Shown one piece after another: positions 32,841 through 41,043 of a stretch of 41,043 nucleotides of DNA (its first letter is position 1; each line of letters starts with the position of its first letter). The notes below the pieces were generated by a model, which was given only the letters and a program-made list of their open reading frames with translations, made no database searches and was not told the DNA's origin. Location: contig JAAESS010000005.1 of the NCBI GenBank assembly GCA_024229195.1, positions 1-41,043 on the forward strand, in the 5' to 3' direction. The stretch is from Flavobacteriales bacterium (GTDB lineage: Bacteria; Bacteroidota; Bacteroidia; Flavobacteriales; Flavobacteriaceae). The position numbers were made by a program, and so were the translations under genes.

Positions 32841-35696
32841 GTGGTAAATAAAGTTTTATATATTTTTATTCTTTTTCCCTATCTAATCTATGGTCAAACT
32901 ATAGGTAAGGATTATGTGATTTCCGAAAACAAAAGAGCCTCTGAACTCAATCGCGAAGGAAAATTTTTACAAGCCAACAAAATTCTAGATAATCTTCTAT
33001 TAAGCTTAGAGGACGAAAACAGTGAAGAGAAACTTTTTGCCGCAACTTATCAGATCAAAGCAAAAGTTGTTCAAAGTCTCGGAAATTACGAGGAATCAAG
33101 CAAGTTAGCCAGGCAATCACTTATGATAAGCCTGAAGGATCACGATAGTCTGAACATGGCAGACAATTATAATACCATTGGGGTCAATCATTATTTCGAA
33201 GCCGATTATGACAGCACGACTTATTATTATGAAAAATCTTTAGACATAAAAAGAAAAATAAAGACTGATCCATATGCCTTAGCGGTATCCACTTATAACC
33301 TGGCACTTGTTTATGATGATTTAGGTCAGACGGATAAAGCAATGGAATTTTATGAGCAGGCCGAAAAGTATCTTATAGAAAGTAAGCATAGCAAGAATTT
33401 CTTATCAGATGTATATGTAGGAATAGCCTTGATTCATTTTTATTCGGGAGATATTTCTAAAGCTGAACTATATGCAGAAAAGGCAATGGAGAATGGCTTG
33501 ATATCCTATGGAGAATACAATCCAAACATGACTTTTGTCTACACCACGTATGCAAATATTCTTGAAGCGGATAAAAAATATGATGAGTCTATATCATTAC
33601 TGGAAAAAAATTTAAAAATAAGGCGTTCTACCTATGGTGAATTTCACAGGTGGACTTGCGAAACATACTACGATCTCGCGAATGCCTATGTATTGGTAAA
33701 GAACTATGATAAAGCTGAGATGCATTACAAGAAGGCATTGGAAATTGGCAAAAAAATTAACAGCCGTCAATATTTGGCTAATGCAAGAAACTTTTTAGCG
33801 CAACTTTATATCGACCGAGGAATTCATTTAGATGAATCAGAAAGGTTACTTCAGGCCTCTCTTGCAACCAATCTTAATATCTATGGAGACAAAAGTGATC
33901 TTGTTGCTGAAAACTACCTTCATCTGGCAAAAGTGTATAAGCGTAAAGAGGAGGGATCACACTTTCATGAATATATTCAAAAGAGTCTTGATGCTGCCAA
34001 TTATAATCAAAATGATCTGAATAGTGTAATTGGTCCTTTTCAAGTTTTGGATGCATTGATGCTTGTCAGTGAATGGTATAATGAAATCTATGAAAAGGAG
34101 AAATCTATTGAATATTTGATTGATAGATATGAACTTATAGACCAAAAGATGTCACTGATCAAACACACTCAGAATAACTTTTCATCTGACCGATCACGCA
34201 TAAATTTTGCAAATAAATATCGAGAAGTTTTTGAAAAAGACCTCGGTCTTTGCTGGTTGCTTTATCATAAAACGCTGGAACAGAAATATCTTCAAAAAGC
34301 CTTTGAGCTATCTGAAACCAATCGAAACACTACTTTATTAACAGGGCTTCAGGGAATTGAATATAGATCTTATGGTGACATACCAAAAGACAAACTTGAG
34401 CTTGAAAATTCAACGAAAAAGGCATTGGAAAAAGTAAAAATGGATATCTTTTTTGAAAAGACTGCCAGTGAGCCCGATAAGGAATATTATAGATCTTTGT
34501 TAGACGATAGAATTTTATTGAGTAACAAACTGGACAGTATTTATAAGGATTTTTATAAGAATTATCCAAAATTTAAAATTATTGAATCAGCGAATGAATC
34601 AACAAGAATTGAAGATGTTCAAGCTCAATTAAATGAAGAGACACAATTAATCGCCTATTTTTTGGGAGAACAAAGTTTGTTTAGCTTCAATATTACTAAA
34701 GATACCGTAAGCTTGTTAAGAGCTGATATTTCTGATAAATTGATTAAAAGCACCAATGATTTTAAAAATCATTTATCAAAAAGAGAGGATATAAATGAAT
34801 TAAGTTATGACCTGTATATGTATTTGTTAGGTCAGCAACTGAATCGAGAAAAAAAGAACCTCATCATTGTGGCCGATAATGTTTTGAATTATATTCCTTT
34901 TGAAATACTTAGGTCTTCAAATGGCTCGCTGCTTATAGAAAATTATAATGTTAGTTATAATGGTTCGGTGAGGATATATTTAGAGCTGAAAAAGGACTTT
35001 TTCAACTATGAAACACCCAATAATTGGGTGGGATTTGCACCTAAATACTTTAATGATGCAACATTGTCATCATCTATAGAAGAGGTTAATGAAATTGCTA
35101 AGCTGACTGATGGAGTAAAATTTATAGAAGGAGCAGCAAACAAGGAAAATTTCAGATTGCATAATAAAGAATTCTCTATTATACATTTAGCGATGCATGC
35201 TAAAATTGATAACGAAAACCCTCTCTATAACAGATTACTTTTTGATGATGAGGAACTTACCGCCTCTGAAATCTATACCTCAACTTCAAAAGCAAATTTA
35301 GCTGTATTAAGTGCTTGCAATACAGGTTTTGGTAAAATTGAAAAAGGGGAAGGGGTAATGAGTATGGCAAGAGCCTTTCACTATTCAGGAATACCCTCTG
35401 TTCTTATGAGTTTATGGAAGGTTCCGGATCAGGAGACTAAAATCATCATGACAGATTTTTATCGATACCTAAAAAAAGGGAAGAGTAAAAGTGAATCATT
35501 GAGAATGGCAAAGCTCAGTTATTTGGATAGAAACGACCATAATACTTTAGATCACCCTTATTATTGGTCAGGCTTTGTGATCAATGGAAATACTGATGCT
35601 ATGGATTTGAATAGTGGAAATTCATCGATTCAATGGATCATCTTAAGCATTTTTTCACTTCTTTTACTGGGTTTTTTATACCAGAGATTTAAATAA
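32841..35696 (+). CDS. Secreted TPR-CHAT caspase-like protease, C-terminally membrane-anchored
   Basis: This is a 951-residue protein starting at a GTG; the only other in-frame codon before an upstream stop is TTT. A signal peptide (1-18, LYIFILFPYLIYGQ) leads into many tetratricopeptide repeats (about 35-430; for example ALAVSTYNLALVYDDLGQTDKAMEFYEQAEKYL). A helical linker follows, then a CHAT domain of about 610-920. The caspase-like dyad is intact: IHLAMHA with His786, and VLSACNTG with Cys826. The C-terminus has one membrane helix (about 926-946, IQWIILSIFSLLLLGFLY), placing the protease on the periplasmic face. It abuts, stop to stop, a gene for a membrane TPR anti-sigma-like protein. 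A protease-sigma switch is proposed in the findings; the substrate is unknown. Confidence 0.9.
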   Translation: MVNKVLYIFILFPYLIYGQTIGKDYVISENKRASELNREGKFLQANKILDNLLLSLEDENSEEKLFAATYQIKAKVVQSLGNYEESSKLARQSLMISLKDHDSLNMADNYNTIGVNHYFEADYDSTTYYYEKSLDIKRKIKTDPYALAVSTYNLALVYDDLGQTDKAMEFYEQAEKYLIESKHSKNFLSDVYVGIALIHFYSGDISKAELYAEKAMENGLISYGEYNPNMTFVYTTYANILEADKKYDESISLLEKNLKIRRSTYGEFHRWTCETYYDLANAYVLVKNYDKAEMHYKKALEIGKKINSRQYLANARNFLAQLYIDRGIHLDESERLLQASLATNLNIYGDKSDLVAENYLHLAKVYKRKEEGSHFHEYIQKSLDAANYNQNDLNSVIGPFQVLDALMLVSEWYNEIYEKEKSIEYLIDRYELIDQKMSLIKHTQNNFSSDRSRINFANKYREVFEKDLGLCWLLYHKTLEQKYLQKAFELSETNRNTTLLTGLQGIEYRSYGDIPKDKLELENSTKKALEKVKMDIFFEKTASEPDKEYYRSLLDDRILLSNKLDSIYKDFYKNYPKFKIIESANESTRIEDVQAQLNEETQLIAYFLGEQSLFSFNITKDTVSLLRADISDKLIKSTNDFKNHLSKREDINELSYDLYMYLLGQQLNREKKNLIIVADNVLNYIPFEILRSSNGSLLIENYNVSYNGSVRIYLELKKDFFNYETPNNWVGFAPKYFNDATLSSSIEEVNEIAKLTDGVKFIEGAANKENFRLHNKEFSIIHLAMHAKIDNENPLYNRLLFDDEELTASEIYTSTSKANLAVLSACNTGFGKIEKGEGVMSMARAFHYSGIPSVLMSLWKVPDQETKIIMTDFYRYLKKGKSKSESLRMAKLSYLDRNDHNTLDHPYYWSGFVINGNTDAMDLNSGNSSIQWIILSIFSLLLLGFLYQRFK

Positions 35697-36443
35697 TCAT
35701 TGGAGATAATTCAAAACTTCTTGAGCTTCTTGTTTTTTAAAATTTGAAGAAGGATTATTCTGAATGAGAGACAGTTTTTCAATCGCTTTTTCTGTTTCAT
35801 TATTTTTCAGAAGGGCCAATGCTATATACCAATTTGCCTTTTCTATTAAGCTTATGGATCGATCATCTACATTCTTATTAGAGGCTACTTGATTCAATAA
35901 AGAAATCGCTTCATCCGGTTTATCTAAGGCTAAATAACATAAACCTTTATAGTACATGATATAATTCAGGTCAGGATTTTCTACTGAATTAAATAAATTA
36001 ATGGCCTTATAAAAATCTTGTGATTCATAGGCAACAAAGGCAAGATACTCTATTGTTTTTGAGCTCTCTCCTCTGACAACAGGTTGAACAGTATTTCTAT
36101 CGAATTGGAAATATGTTTTATAAATGGCTTCATTGGATGGATAATAGATACTTTTCACTCCCCATACTCCTAAAGCGGTGATCAGCAAAAAAGAAGCTGC
36201 GACCATCCACTTTTTTGGGATTCGCATGAAGCTAGAATTCAATTTTGCTTTATCCTCAATTTGAGAAAGTGTAGACTTTAATTCTTCTTGTTGGCTTCGC
36301 TTGATTACCTGTCTCAGGTCCTTTTGAAAAATAAATTCGTCTTTAAAATTTGAATCGTTTTGCAAAAGGTTATTAAAAAGTTTCTGTTCCTTGGGACCAA
36401 GAGAATCATTGAAATAGCGATCTATTAAATCATGATTTTTCAT
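35697..36443 (-). CDS. Membrane-spanning TPR protein, anti-sigma-factor-like
   Basis: This is a 248-residue protein. The N-terminal cytoplasmic region (1-75), DLIDRYFNDSLGPKEQKLFNNLL ... FKDEFIFQKDLRQVIKRSQQEEL, has the pattern of short helical anti-sigma domains common in Bacteroidota. One membrane helix follows (about 79-96, WMVAASFLLITALGVWGV). The outer part (about 110-248) has TPR-like repeats (LAFVAYESQDFYKAINLFNSV, YYKGLCYLALDKPDEAISLLNQV, WYIALALLKNNETEKAIEKL). Its 5' end overlaps the sigma gene by 14 bases, implying coupled translation. Holding the sigma factor at the membrane is inferred from topology and context. The TPR region could bind the TPR-CHAT protease. Confidence 0.8.
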   Translation of the reverse strand: MKNHDLIDRYFNDSLGPKEQKLFNNLLQNDSNFKDEFIFQKDLRQVIKRSQQEELKSTLSQIEDKAKLNSSFMRIPKKWMVAASFLLITALGVWGVKSIYYPSNEAIYKTYFQFDRNTVQPVVRGESSKTIEYLAFVAYESQDFYKAINLFNSVENPDLNYIMYYKGLCYLALDKPDEAISLLNQVASNKNVDDRSISLIEKANWYIALALLKNNETEKAIEKLSLIQNNPSSNFKKQEAQEVLNYLQ

Positions 36444-36996
36444 AATGCTTATTGACCAAATCTTTTAGTTGTTTGATACAACGTGATTTTTGGCTTTTTA
36501 AAACTTTTTTATTACTATAGTTTAAAATTGACCTGATTTCATCAAGGTTATAGCCCTGATAATAAAACAAATTTAAAATACTTTTACATCTATCACCTAA
36601 TTGGTCATAGTATTTTTTTAATAGCTGTTGTTCCTTAGTTAAAACTGGTCCGTAAAGGTTAACATCAAAATCGATATCTTCTTCAACCAGATTAAAATCA
36701 TTCGTTATGTGCAATTTTGATTTAACTCTAAAGTTATGAAATATTCTGTATTTACCAATCGCAAAAAGATAGGTTGAAATATTACTTTGTAAATTATCAA
36801 TTCGACCATTGATAGCATTATCTCTGAGGATCAGAATGGAATCCTGATAAATATCGATTGCATCAGATTCATTTACATTATATTTTTTGGAAAAATTGAT
36901 GAACCCCTCTCTATTATCAAGATATATTTTTTCTAGGGTTTTAGTGTCGCCCTGCTTTAATAAGTCTATGATATTTTTTGATTCTTGGAGATTCAT
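36430..36996 (-). CDS. ECF-like RNA polymerase sigma factor of CHAT module
   Basis: This is a sigma-70 family protein of 188 residues from the ATG at 36996. The track start at 37005 is a TTG that overlaps a -7-like CTTTG, so I prefer the ATG. Region 2 lies around 20-85 (YNVNESDAIDIYQDSILILRDN, ISTYLFAIGKYRIFHNFR). Region 4 covers about 125-180 (LGDRCKSILNLFYYQGYNLDEIRSILNYSNKKVLKSQKSRCIKQL), with a helix-turn-helix. It overlaps the membrane TPR gene by 14 bases. The two genes form an operon facing the TPR-CHAT gene. Target promoters are unknown. Confidence 0.88.
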   Translation of the reverse strand: MNLQESKNIIDLLKQGDTKTLEKIYLDNREGFINFSKKYNVNESDAIDIYQDSILILRDNAINGRIDNLQSNISTYLFAIGKYRIFHNFRVKSKLHITNDFNLVEEDIDFDVNLYGPVLTKEQQLLKKYYDQLGDRCKSILNLFYYQGYNLDEIRSILNYSNKKVLKSQKSRCIKQLKDLVNKHYEKS

Positions 36997-37005
36997 ATGT
37001 AACAA

Positions 37006-37322
37006 AGAAAGTAAAAAGTTTTTTAAGAAGCTCCAGAACCCTCAATGGATCGTATGGAACATTTGATTTAGGTCAAAATTATAACAGATTATTAATTATC
37101 TAACTTAAATCTCCCTGCTTATGGTAAGGATTATCCTTTAAAAATGTATTTATTTTGAATGTGATCAAAATGAAAGATCGCTTTCCTCAAAATAAGTGAA
37201 AGCTACAATAAGATGAGCTAAAACTAATTTAGCTTAATCAGCTTGAGATAAACCTTGAAAAGAATTTTATACGGAATATGGACAAGCATCGTTATGAATA
37301 TTAATTATCTTCGAAGCGTCAA
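37006..37322. other. Divergent intergenic region (about 320 bp) with small inverted repeat
   Basis: This region separates the sigma gene from the mannose-6-phosphate isomerase gene and must hold both promoters. I see no ORF, RNA gene or convincing TAnnTTTG box. AGCTAAA-ACTAA-TTTAGCT (37216-37234) is a perfect 7-base inverted repeat that could be a weak hairpin or operator. Confidence 0.4.
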
Positions 37323-38534
37323 ATGAATTATATGAAAAAGGTATTTGGTTTAAAAGGACATATTCAGCATTATGCCTGGGGAGGTCAGACATTTATTCCC
37401 AGATTACTGGGATTAGAGTCTAGCGCTAATCCATATGCAGAATATTGGTTGGGGGCACATGAAAATGCGCCTTCACTTGTGCAAACTGAAGATAGAGAGA
37501 TTCCTTTGGATACTTTTTTGAATAGTGATATCAAATTATTTTTAGGAGAAGAGACCAATAAAAAGTTTGGTCTGTTGCCATTTCTTTTTAAAGTTCTCGA
37601 TGTTCATCAAATGCTTTCGATTCAAGTACATCCCAGTAAGATTGAGGCAGAAAAAGGATTTAAAAAAGAAAATAAGTTAGGAATTCCTTTAAATGCACCA
37701 AACAGAAACTACAAGGATAAAAACCATAAACCGGAAATCATGGTTGCTTTGGGGGAATTTTGGTTATTGCACGGGTTTCTTCCCAAAAGGAAATTAATAA
37801 ATACCTTAGAAAAGCACAAAGAATTTCAAGCTTTACTTCCTATATTTTTGAAGGATGGATATAAAGGACTATATCAATATGTGATGGAGTTGCCTCCTGT
37901 CGAGAGCGACAAGATACTCCAGCCATTAGTTGATAGGATACTTCCTTTATACAAAAAAAATAAACTCTTAAAGTCATCAGCTGATTATTGGGCAGCAAAG
38001 GCAGTTCTTGCTCATGACTCAACATCTATCGATAAAGGAGTTTTCTCGATTTATTTTTTTAATCTACTCAAGTTAGAAAAAGGAGAGGCAATTTTCCAGG
38101 ACTCAGGAGTACCACATGCCTACCTCGAGGGACAGAATATGGAATTGATGGCGAATTCTGATAATGTGTTGAGAGGTGGTCTGACCCAAAAACATATTGA
38201 CGTCCCTGAATTGATAAAGCATGTTGATTTTGAGGAAACTATTCCCCATATTTTTAATGGAACTTTAGTAGATAATGGTATTGAAAGGAAATACATATGC
38301 CCGGCTCCAGATTTTGAGTTGAGTGAAGTAATCATAAACCAAGAACATGCTTACAATGTCCAATCAACATCTGTTGAAATATATATTCTTATGGAAGGGG
38401 AAGCGGAGGTCATAGAAAAAAATACATCCCTTCAACTTAAAAAAGGAGAGAGTTTTCTAGCCTTGGCGGATGCTAAATTTCGAATTTCAACTTTGAGCGA
38501 TGCGGTTTTTTACAAAGCGACCACTCCTCAATGA
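37323..38534 (+). CDS. manA: Mannose-6-phosphate isomerase, class I
   Basis: This is a 403-residue zinc-dependent isomerase interconverting mannose 6-phosphate and fructose 6-phosphate. The opening LKGHIQHYAWGG is characteristic. Zinc ligands are expected in SIQVHPSK (about 97-104), in KPEIMVAL and in the late GVPHAYLEGQNMELMANSDNVLRGG segment, all intact. A C-terminal cupin-like tail ends KATTPQ. The alternative ATG at 37332 (MKKVFGLKG) is equally plausible. It is a single gene, convergent with the GH144-like gene (7 bases between stops). Product mannose 6-phosphate supplies GDP-mannose for surface glycans, which is general family knowledge. Confidence 0.93.
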   Translation: MNYMKKVFGLKGHIQHYAWGGQTFIPRLLGLESSANPYAEYWLGAHENAPSLVQTEDREIPLDTFLNSDIKLFLGEETNKKFGLLPFLFKVLDVHQMLSIQVHPSKIEAEKGFKKENKLGIPLNAPNRNYKDKNHKPEIMVALGEFWLLHGFLPKRKLINTLEKHKEFQALLPIFLKDGYKGLYQYVMELPPVESDKILQPLVDRILPLYKKNKLLKSSADYWAAKAVLAHDSTSIDKGVFSIYFFNLLKLEKGEAIFQDSGVPHAYLEGQNMELMANSDNVLRGGLTQKHIDVPELIKHVDFEETIPHIFNGTLVDNGIERKYICPAPDFELSEVIINQEHAYNVQSTSVEIYILMEGEAEVIEKNTSLQLKKGESFLALADAKFRISTLSDAVFYKATTPQ

Positions 38535-38541
38535 TTTCGGC

Positions 38542-39915
38542 TTATTTGAGGTAGCTGAATTCTAATTTATCCAATCCCTTTTGCACATCTTCATTCTGCA
38601 TAAACAGATTCCAAAGCAGACCTGTTCTGTGATTTTCGATCATGACAACTGTTGGCCCCTGATCAATTGCAAGATACCCTTTGGCAACCCATGTGCTTCC
38701 GGGTTTAAAAGCATCATAAAAACCGGCAGGCCCCAAGAGTTTGTTTTTGTTATCATAAAAATACCGTAGTGCTTTTAAAGATTCCTCTGGGGTATAAGGC
38801 ATTGAAGACAGTGCTGCTGTTGGTGATACAATACCAAGATCATTTCCCGGTGCATGCGCTGAGTAGCCCATACTTCCGTCAGCATTTCTTGAGTAACTGG
38901 CAGTCAGACCCCAGCAAGATTCTCCATATTCAGGAAAATTTTTAGGATTATCAACGCAGTACTGATAATTTACTTTGGAATGGTTCTTATTGACGTCCCA
39001 ATAATTTACAAATTCGTCCTGAAGTCCGTTAGGGTTTAATCCTAAATAGGAATAATGCGCCCAAAAAAGGGGACCACCATAAGTCCTTGCTCCGTTATGC
39101 TTAACAAGAAGTGGAATTCCATAAGTAATTTGATCACTTTTGATGCTGCCATCATTTGCCCAGCCTGAACTATAGGCTTCTTTACTGATCGAATGATCAA
39201 CAGAGGCTGCTGCCATGATATAGGTAATCAGCACTTCATTATATCCTGAAAGTTTGAAATTGATCGAAAAGTCATAGTTCGGACTCCAATGCCAATACAA
39301 CGCATCTTCACCTTGTGTATACCAATCCCATTCTACTCCTTTCCAAAGTTGATCTGCTTTTTGAGCGAGCTGTTTTTCAAGGTCAGTTCCATCTTTAAAA
39401 TATTCCTTAACACAGATTAATCCCTGACATAAAAATGCCGTTTCTACCAGATCACCACCGTCATCTTTGTTTCCAAAAGGGATCACCTTACCCGTGTTTC
39501 CGTCTATCCAATGCGACCAGGCACCGTGAAAGCGATCAGCTGAGGCTAAAAAGGTCAAGATTTTATCCAATCTTTGAGCTCCTTCCGCTCTTGAAACAAA
39601 ATTTCTGTCTATGCCGACAAGAATTGACATCAAACCAAAACCTGTTCCTCCAGAGGTTACAATATTGGCATCAAATGAAGGATTGTCTGGATGAAAACGC
39701 TCGCGTGCCGCACCTGAATTAGATTCTGCATAATCCCAGAAATATCGAAAAGTTTCTCTTTGAGTTAGATCGAGAAGTTCTTCGTCTATTATTTCTTCAT
39801 CAGGAATATCTGGAATATCTGGTGGATCCTTAGGCTCATCTCCTCCGCATGACATCACTGTCCAAAGAGCAAAAATACCTATCAATAAAATTTTGCTAGA
39901 TCTGTTACTTTTCAT
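38542..39915 (-). CDS. Glucoamylase-family lipoprotein (GH144-like, putative beta-1,2-glucanase)
   Basis: This is a 457-residue lipoprotein from the ATG at 39915 (lipobox VMSC, Cys23). The track start at 40029 adds a non-signal extension and is rejected. After the cysteine comes an acidic Pro/Asp linker (DPPDIPDIPDEEIIDEE), encoded in part by a tandem 9-base repeat, then the catalytic domain: RETFRYFWDYAE, SGGTGFGLMSILVGIDR, GAWSHWIDGNTG, DGGDLVETAFL, and later GYSAHAPGNDLGIVSPTAALSSMPY. The (alpha/alpha)6 'glycoamylase' family includes Bacteroidota endo-beta-1,2-glucanases of GH144, the most likely activity. Alternatively it cleaves another beta-glucan. There is no susC/D pair beside it, so it is not an obvious PUL. 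Confidence 0.87.
   Translation of the reverse strand: MKSNRSSKILLIGIFALWTVMSCGGDEPKDPPDIPDIPDEEIIDEELLDLTQRETFRYFWDYAESNSGAARERFHPDNPSFDANIVTSGGTGFGLMSILVGIDRNFVSRAEGAQRLDKILTFLASADRFHGAWSHWIDGNTGKVIPFGNKDDGGDLVETAFLCQGLICVKEYFKDGTDLEKQLAQKADQLWKGVEWDWYTQGEDALYWHWSPNYDFSINFKLSGYNEVLITYIMAAASVDHSISKEAYSSGWANDGSIKSDQITYGIPLLVKHNGARTYGGPLFWAHYSYLGLNPNGLQDEFVNYWDVNKNHSKVNYQYCVDNPKNFPEYGESCWGLTASYSRNADGSMGYSAHAPGNDLGIVSPTAALSSMPYTPEESLKALRYFYDNKNKLLGPAGFYDAFKPGSTWVAKGYLAIDQGPTVVMIENHRTGLLWNLFMQNEDVQKGLDKLEFSYLK
39803..39820. repeat. Tandem 9-base repeat in lipoprotein linker
   Basis: GGAATATCT occurs twice in direct tandem, encoding the PDI-PDI stretch of the linker after the lipobox of the GH144-like lipoprotein. 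Copy number could vary by slippage without breaking the frame. Confidence 0.7.
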
Positions 39916-40149
39916 TTTTGTTTCCCTGCTAATCAAATTTGAATGCAAGATATAACAATCGAGAAATCTGAGTATTATTTTTTTATAAATTAGGATTTCG
40001 ATGATTATGCCTTTTTTTCTCACGTTCATGGTTTTTTAAAAGGGAAATAGCGATGTCCATTATTTTTGTAAATTCACGCTGATTTCAAACAGTTGACCAT
40101 TTTAAACAAGTAGCTTTACTGAAGTATTTTAATGTTATATAAACCAACA

Positions 40150-41043
40150 ATGAGAAACCAATATTTCTTAATTATTTTCCTGAGTCTTCTTTTCATTTCT
40201 TGTGCAAAAGGACAAGATACTTACAACAGAAATAATGATGCCGATGTGAAGCACTACATTTTTAATTTATCTCTCAATGACGAAACAAATGAGATCACAG
40301 GAGAAGCAGAGATAAAAGTCGAATTTAAGAATGCTACCAACAACTTTAACCTTGATTTGATCGGGAAAAATGGAGTTTACGGTATGGAGCTTATCGAAGT
40401 TTTAGAAAATAATGAAAAAGCAAAATATACCTATGAAGATGATATAATCGTTATTTCTCCATCACTTGATGCAACATTAAAAAGTACTTATAAAGTTAGA
40501 TACAGAGGAATCCCTGAAAGGGGATTGGTAATCGATACCACAAAGTACGGTCAACGTTCATTTTTTGGGGATAATTGGCCAAATTTAGCCAGGTATTGGC
40601 TCCCTACAGTTGATCATCCTTATGATAAGGCATCCATCGAATTTAGAATTACTGCTCCTGATGAATATGAGGTGGTGGCTACAGGGATTAAAAAAGAAGA
40701 AATTGATCTTGAAAATGGATATAAACGGACCAGTTACAGCGAGACAGCGCCCGTTGCTACCAAGGTTATAACCATAGGTGTTACAAACTTTGCTTTTAAG
40801 GATCTGGGAACTGTTGAGGATATTGAGGTAAGTGCTTGGGTTTATCCGGAGAATAGTGAGGAGGGATTTGATGATTTTCAGGAGGCCCCCAAAATTTTGA
40901 AATATTTTATTGACCAGATAGGCCCATATTCTTATTCTAAATTAGCCAATATGCAGGTAAAAACAGCATGGGGCGGTCTTGAGAATGCCGGAACGATTTC
41001 ATACAACGAGAAGCTGGTAACGGGTAAAAAGAAAATACAGGGA
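40150..41043 (+). CDS. M1 family metallopeptidase, aminopeptidase N-like (partial, 3' end off window)
   Basis: This gene is missing from the ORF track because it has no stop codon in the window; it is open for 298 codons to the last base. The N-terminus MRNQYFLIIFLSLLFISCAKGQ is a signal, possibly a lipoprotein (Cys18). The N-terminal beta-saddle domain of M1 peptidases follows (YIFNLSLNDETNEITGEAEIKVEF, then FFGDNWPNLARYWLPTVDHPYDKA). The exopeptidase signature, normally GxMEN, appears as GGLEN at 275-279. The zinc motif HExxH and its downstream glutamate would lie beyond the window and cannot be checked. A TATTTTTG -7 box at 40061-40068 may drive it. Confidence 0.9.
   Translation, partial: MRNQYFLIIFLSLLFISCAKGQDTYNRNNDADVKHYIFNLSLNDETNEITGEAEIKVEFKNATNNFNLDLIGKNGVYGMELIEVLENNEKAKYTYEDDIIVISPSLDATLKSTYKVRYRGIPERGLVIDTTKYGQRSFFGDNWPNLARYWLPTVDHPYDKASIEFRITAPDEYEVVATGIKKEEIDLENGYKRTSYSETAPVATKVITIGVTNFAFKDLGTVEDIEVSAWVYPENSEEGFDDFQEAPKILKYFIDQIGPYSYSKLANMQVKTAWGGLENAGTISYNEKLVTGKKKIQG

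Noticed and set aside
32841-36996. The TPR-CHAT/sigma genes as part of a type III-E CRISPR system
   Set aside because: No CRISPR repeats, no Cas7-11-like gene and no Csx30-like protein are in the window, and the CHAT protein carries a signal peptide.
39435-39722. 95-aa plus-strand ORF opposite the GH144-like gene
   Set aside because: Antisense shadow of a well-supported coding region, with no motif.

Overview
The window looks like a chromosomal segment of a marine-type member of Bacteroidota, most likely class Flavobacteriia (Flavobacteriaceae). The sequence is AT-rich. Several promoters match the Bacteroidota -7 element TAnnTTTG, and ribosome binding sites are weak. Gene families typical of flavobacteria are present: DUF5689 lipoproteins, DUF2480, DUF3078, DUF3109, a long 630-residue PurF, and TPR-CHAT proteins. 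I see no rRNA, tRNA, CRISPR array, insertion sequence or phage gene. The assignment below family level is not supported.

Left part (1-10.7 kb): a truncated secreted DUF695-type protein and a small MORN-repeat protein diverge from a 16-bp palindrome. Next comes a nutrient-acquisition-like locus: a secreted endonuclease/exonuclease/phosphatase (EEP) protein, a divergent TonB-dependent receptor, a DUF5689 lipoprotein overlapping it by 4 bp, and a second EEP protein without a signal peptide. This arrangement suggests uptake of a nucleic-acid- or phosphoester-derived substrate. HflX, a CNNM/CBS membrane protein and DUF3078 follow.

Middle part (10.7-20.7 kb): Fe-S assembly genes (sufE, a DUF59 SufT-like gene, DUF2480, then DUF3078) run leftwards. 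Divergent from them is an operon of a PfkB kinase, PurF and a small lipoprotein. A roughly 700-bp intergenic region carries a good sigma-54-like promoter, no credible ORF downstream of it and a strong intrinsic terminator, so it may encode a regulatory RNA. An ALDH7-type aldehyde dehydrogenase and an ECF sigma factor cluster (lipoprotein, sigma factor, transmembrane anti-sigma-like/beta-barrel fusion) follow.

Right part (20.7-41 kb): a LuxE-like acyl-protein synthetase, PAP2 phosphatase, TatA, a large secreted esterase-like lipoprotein, MutS, a CysH-type reductase, a TrmH-family methyltransferase, dCMP deaminase overlapping an S41 protease, a short FAD oxidoreductase, MarC and DUF3109. Then comes a three-gene module that is the most interesting part of the window: a secreted, C-terminally anchored TPR-CHAT caspase-like protease, facing stop-to-stop an ECF sigma factor and a membrane-spanning TPR anti-sigma-like protein. 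It looks like a protease-gated transcription switch. The window ends with class I mannose-6-phosphate isomerase, a GH144-like glucoamylase-family lipoprotein and the 5' part of an M1 aminopeptidase.

All assignments come from reading the translated sequences and motifs; no database search was run.
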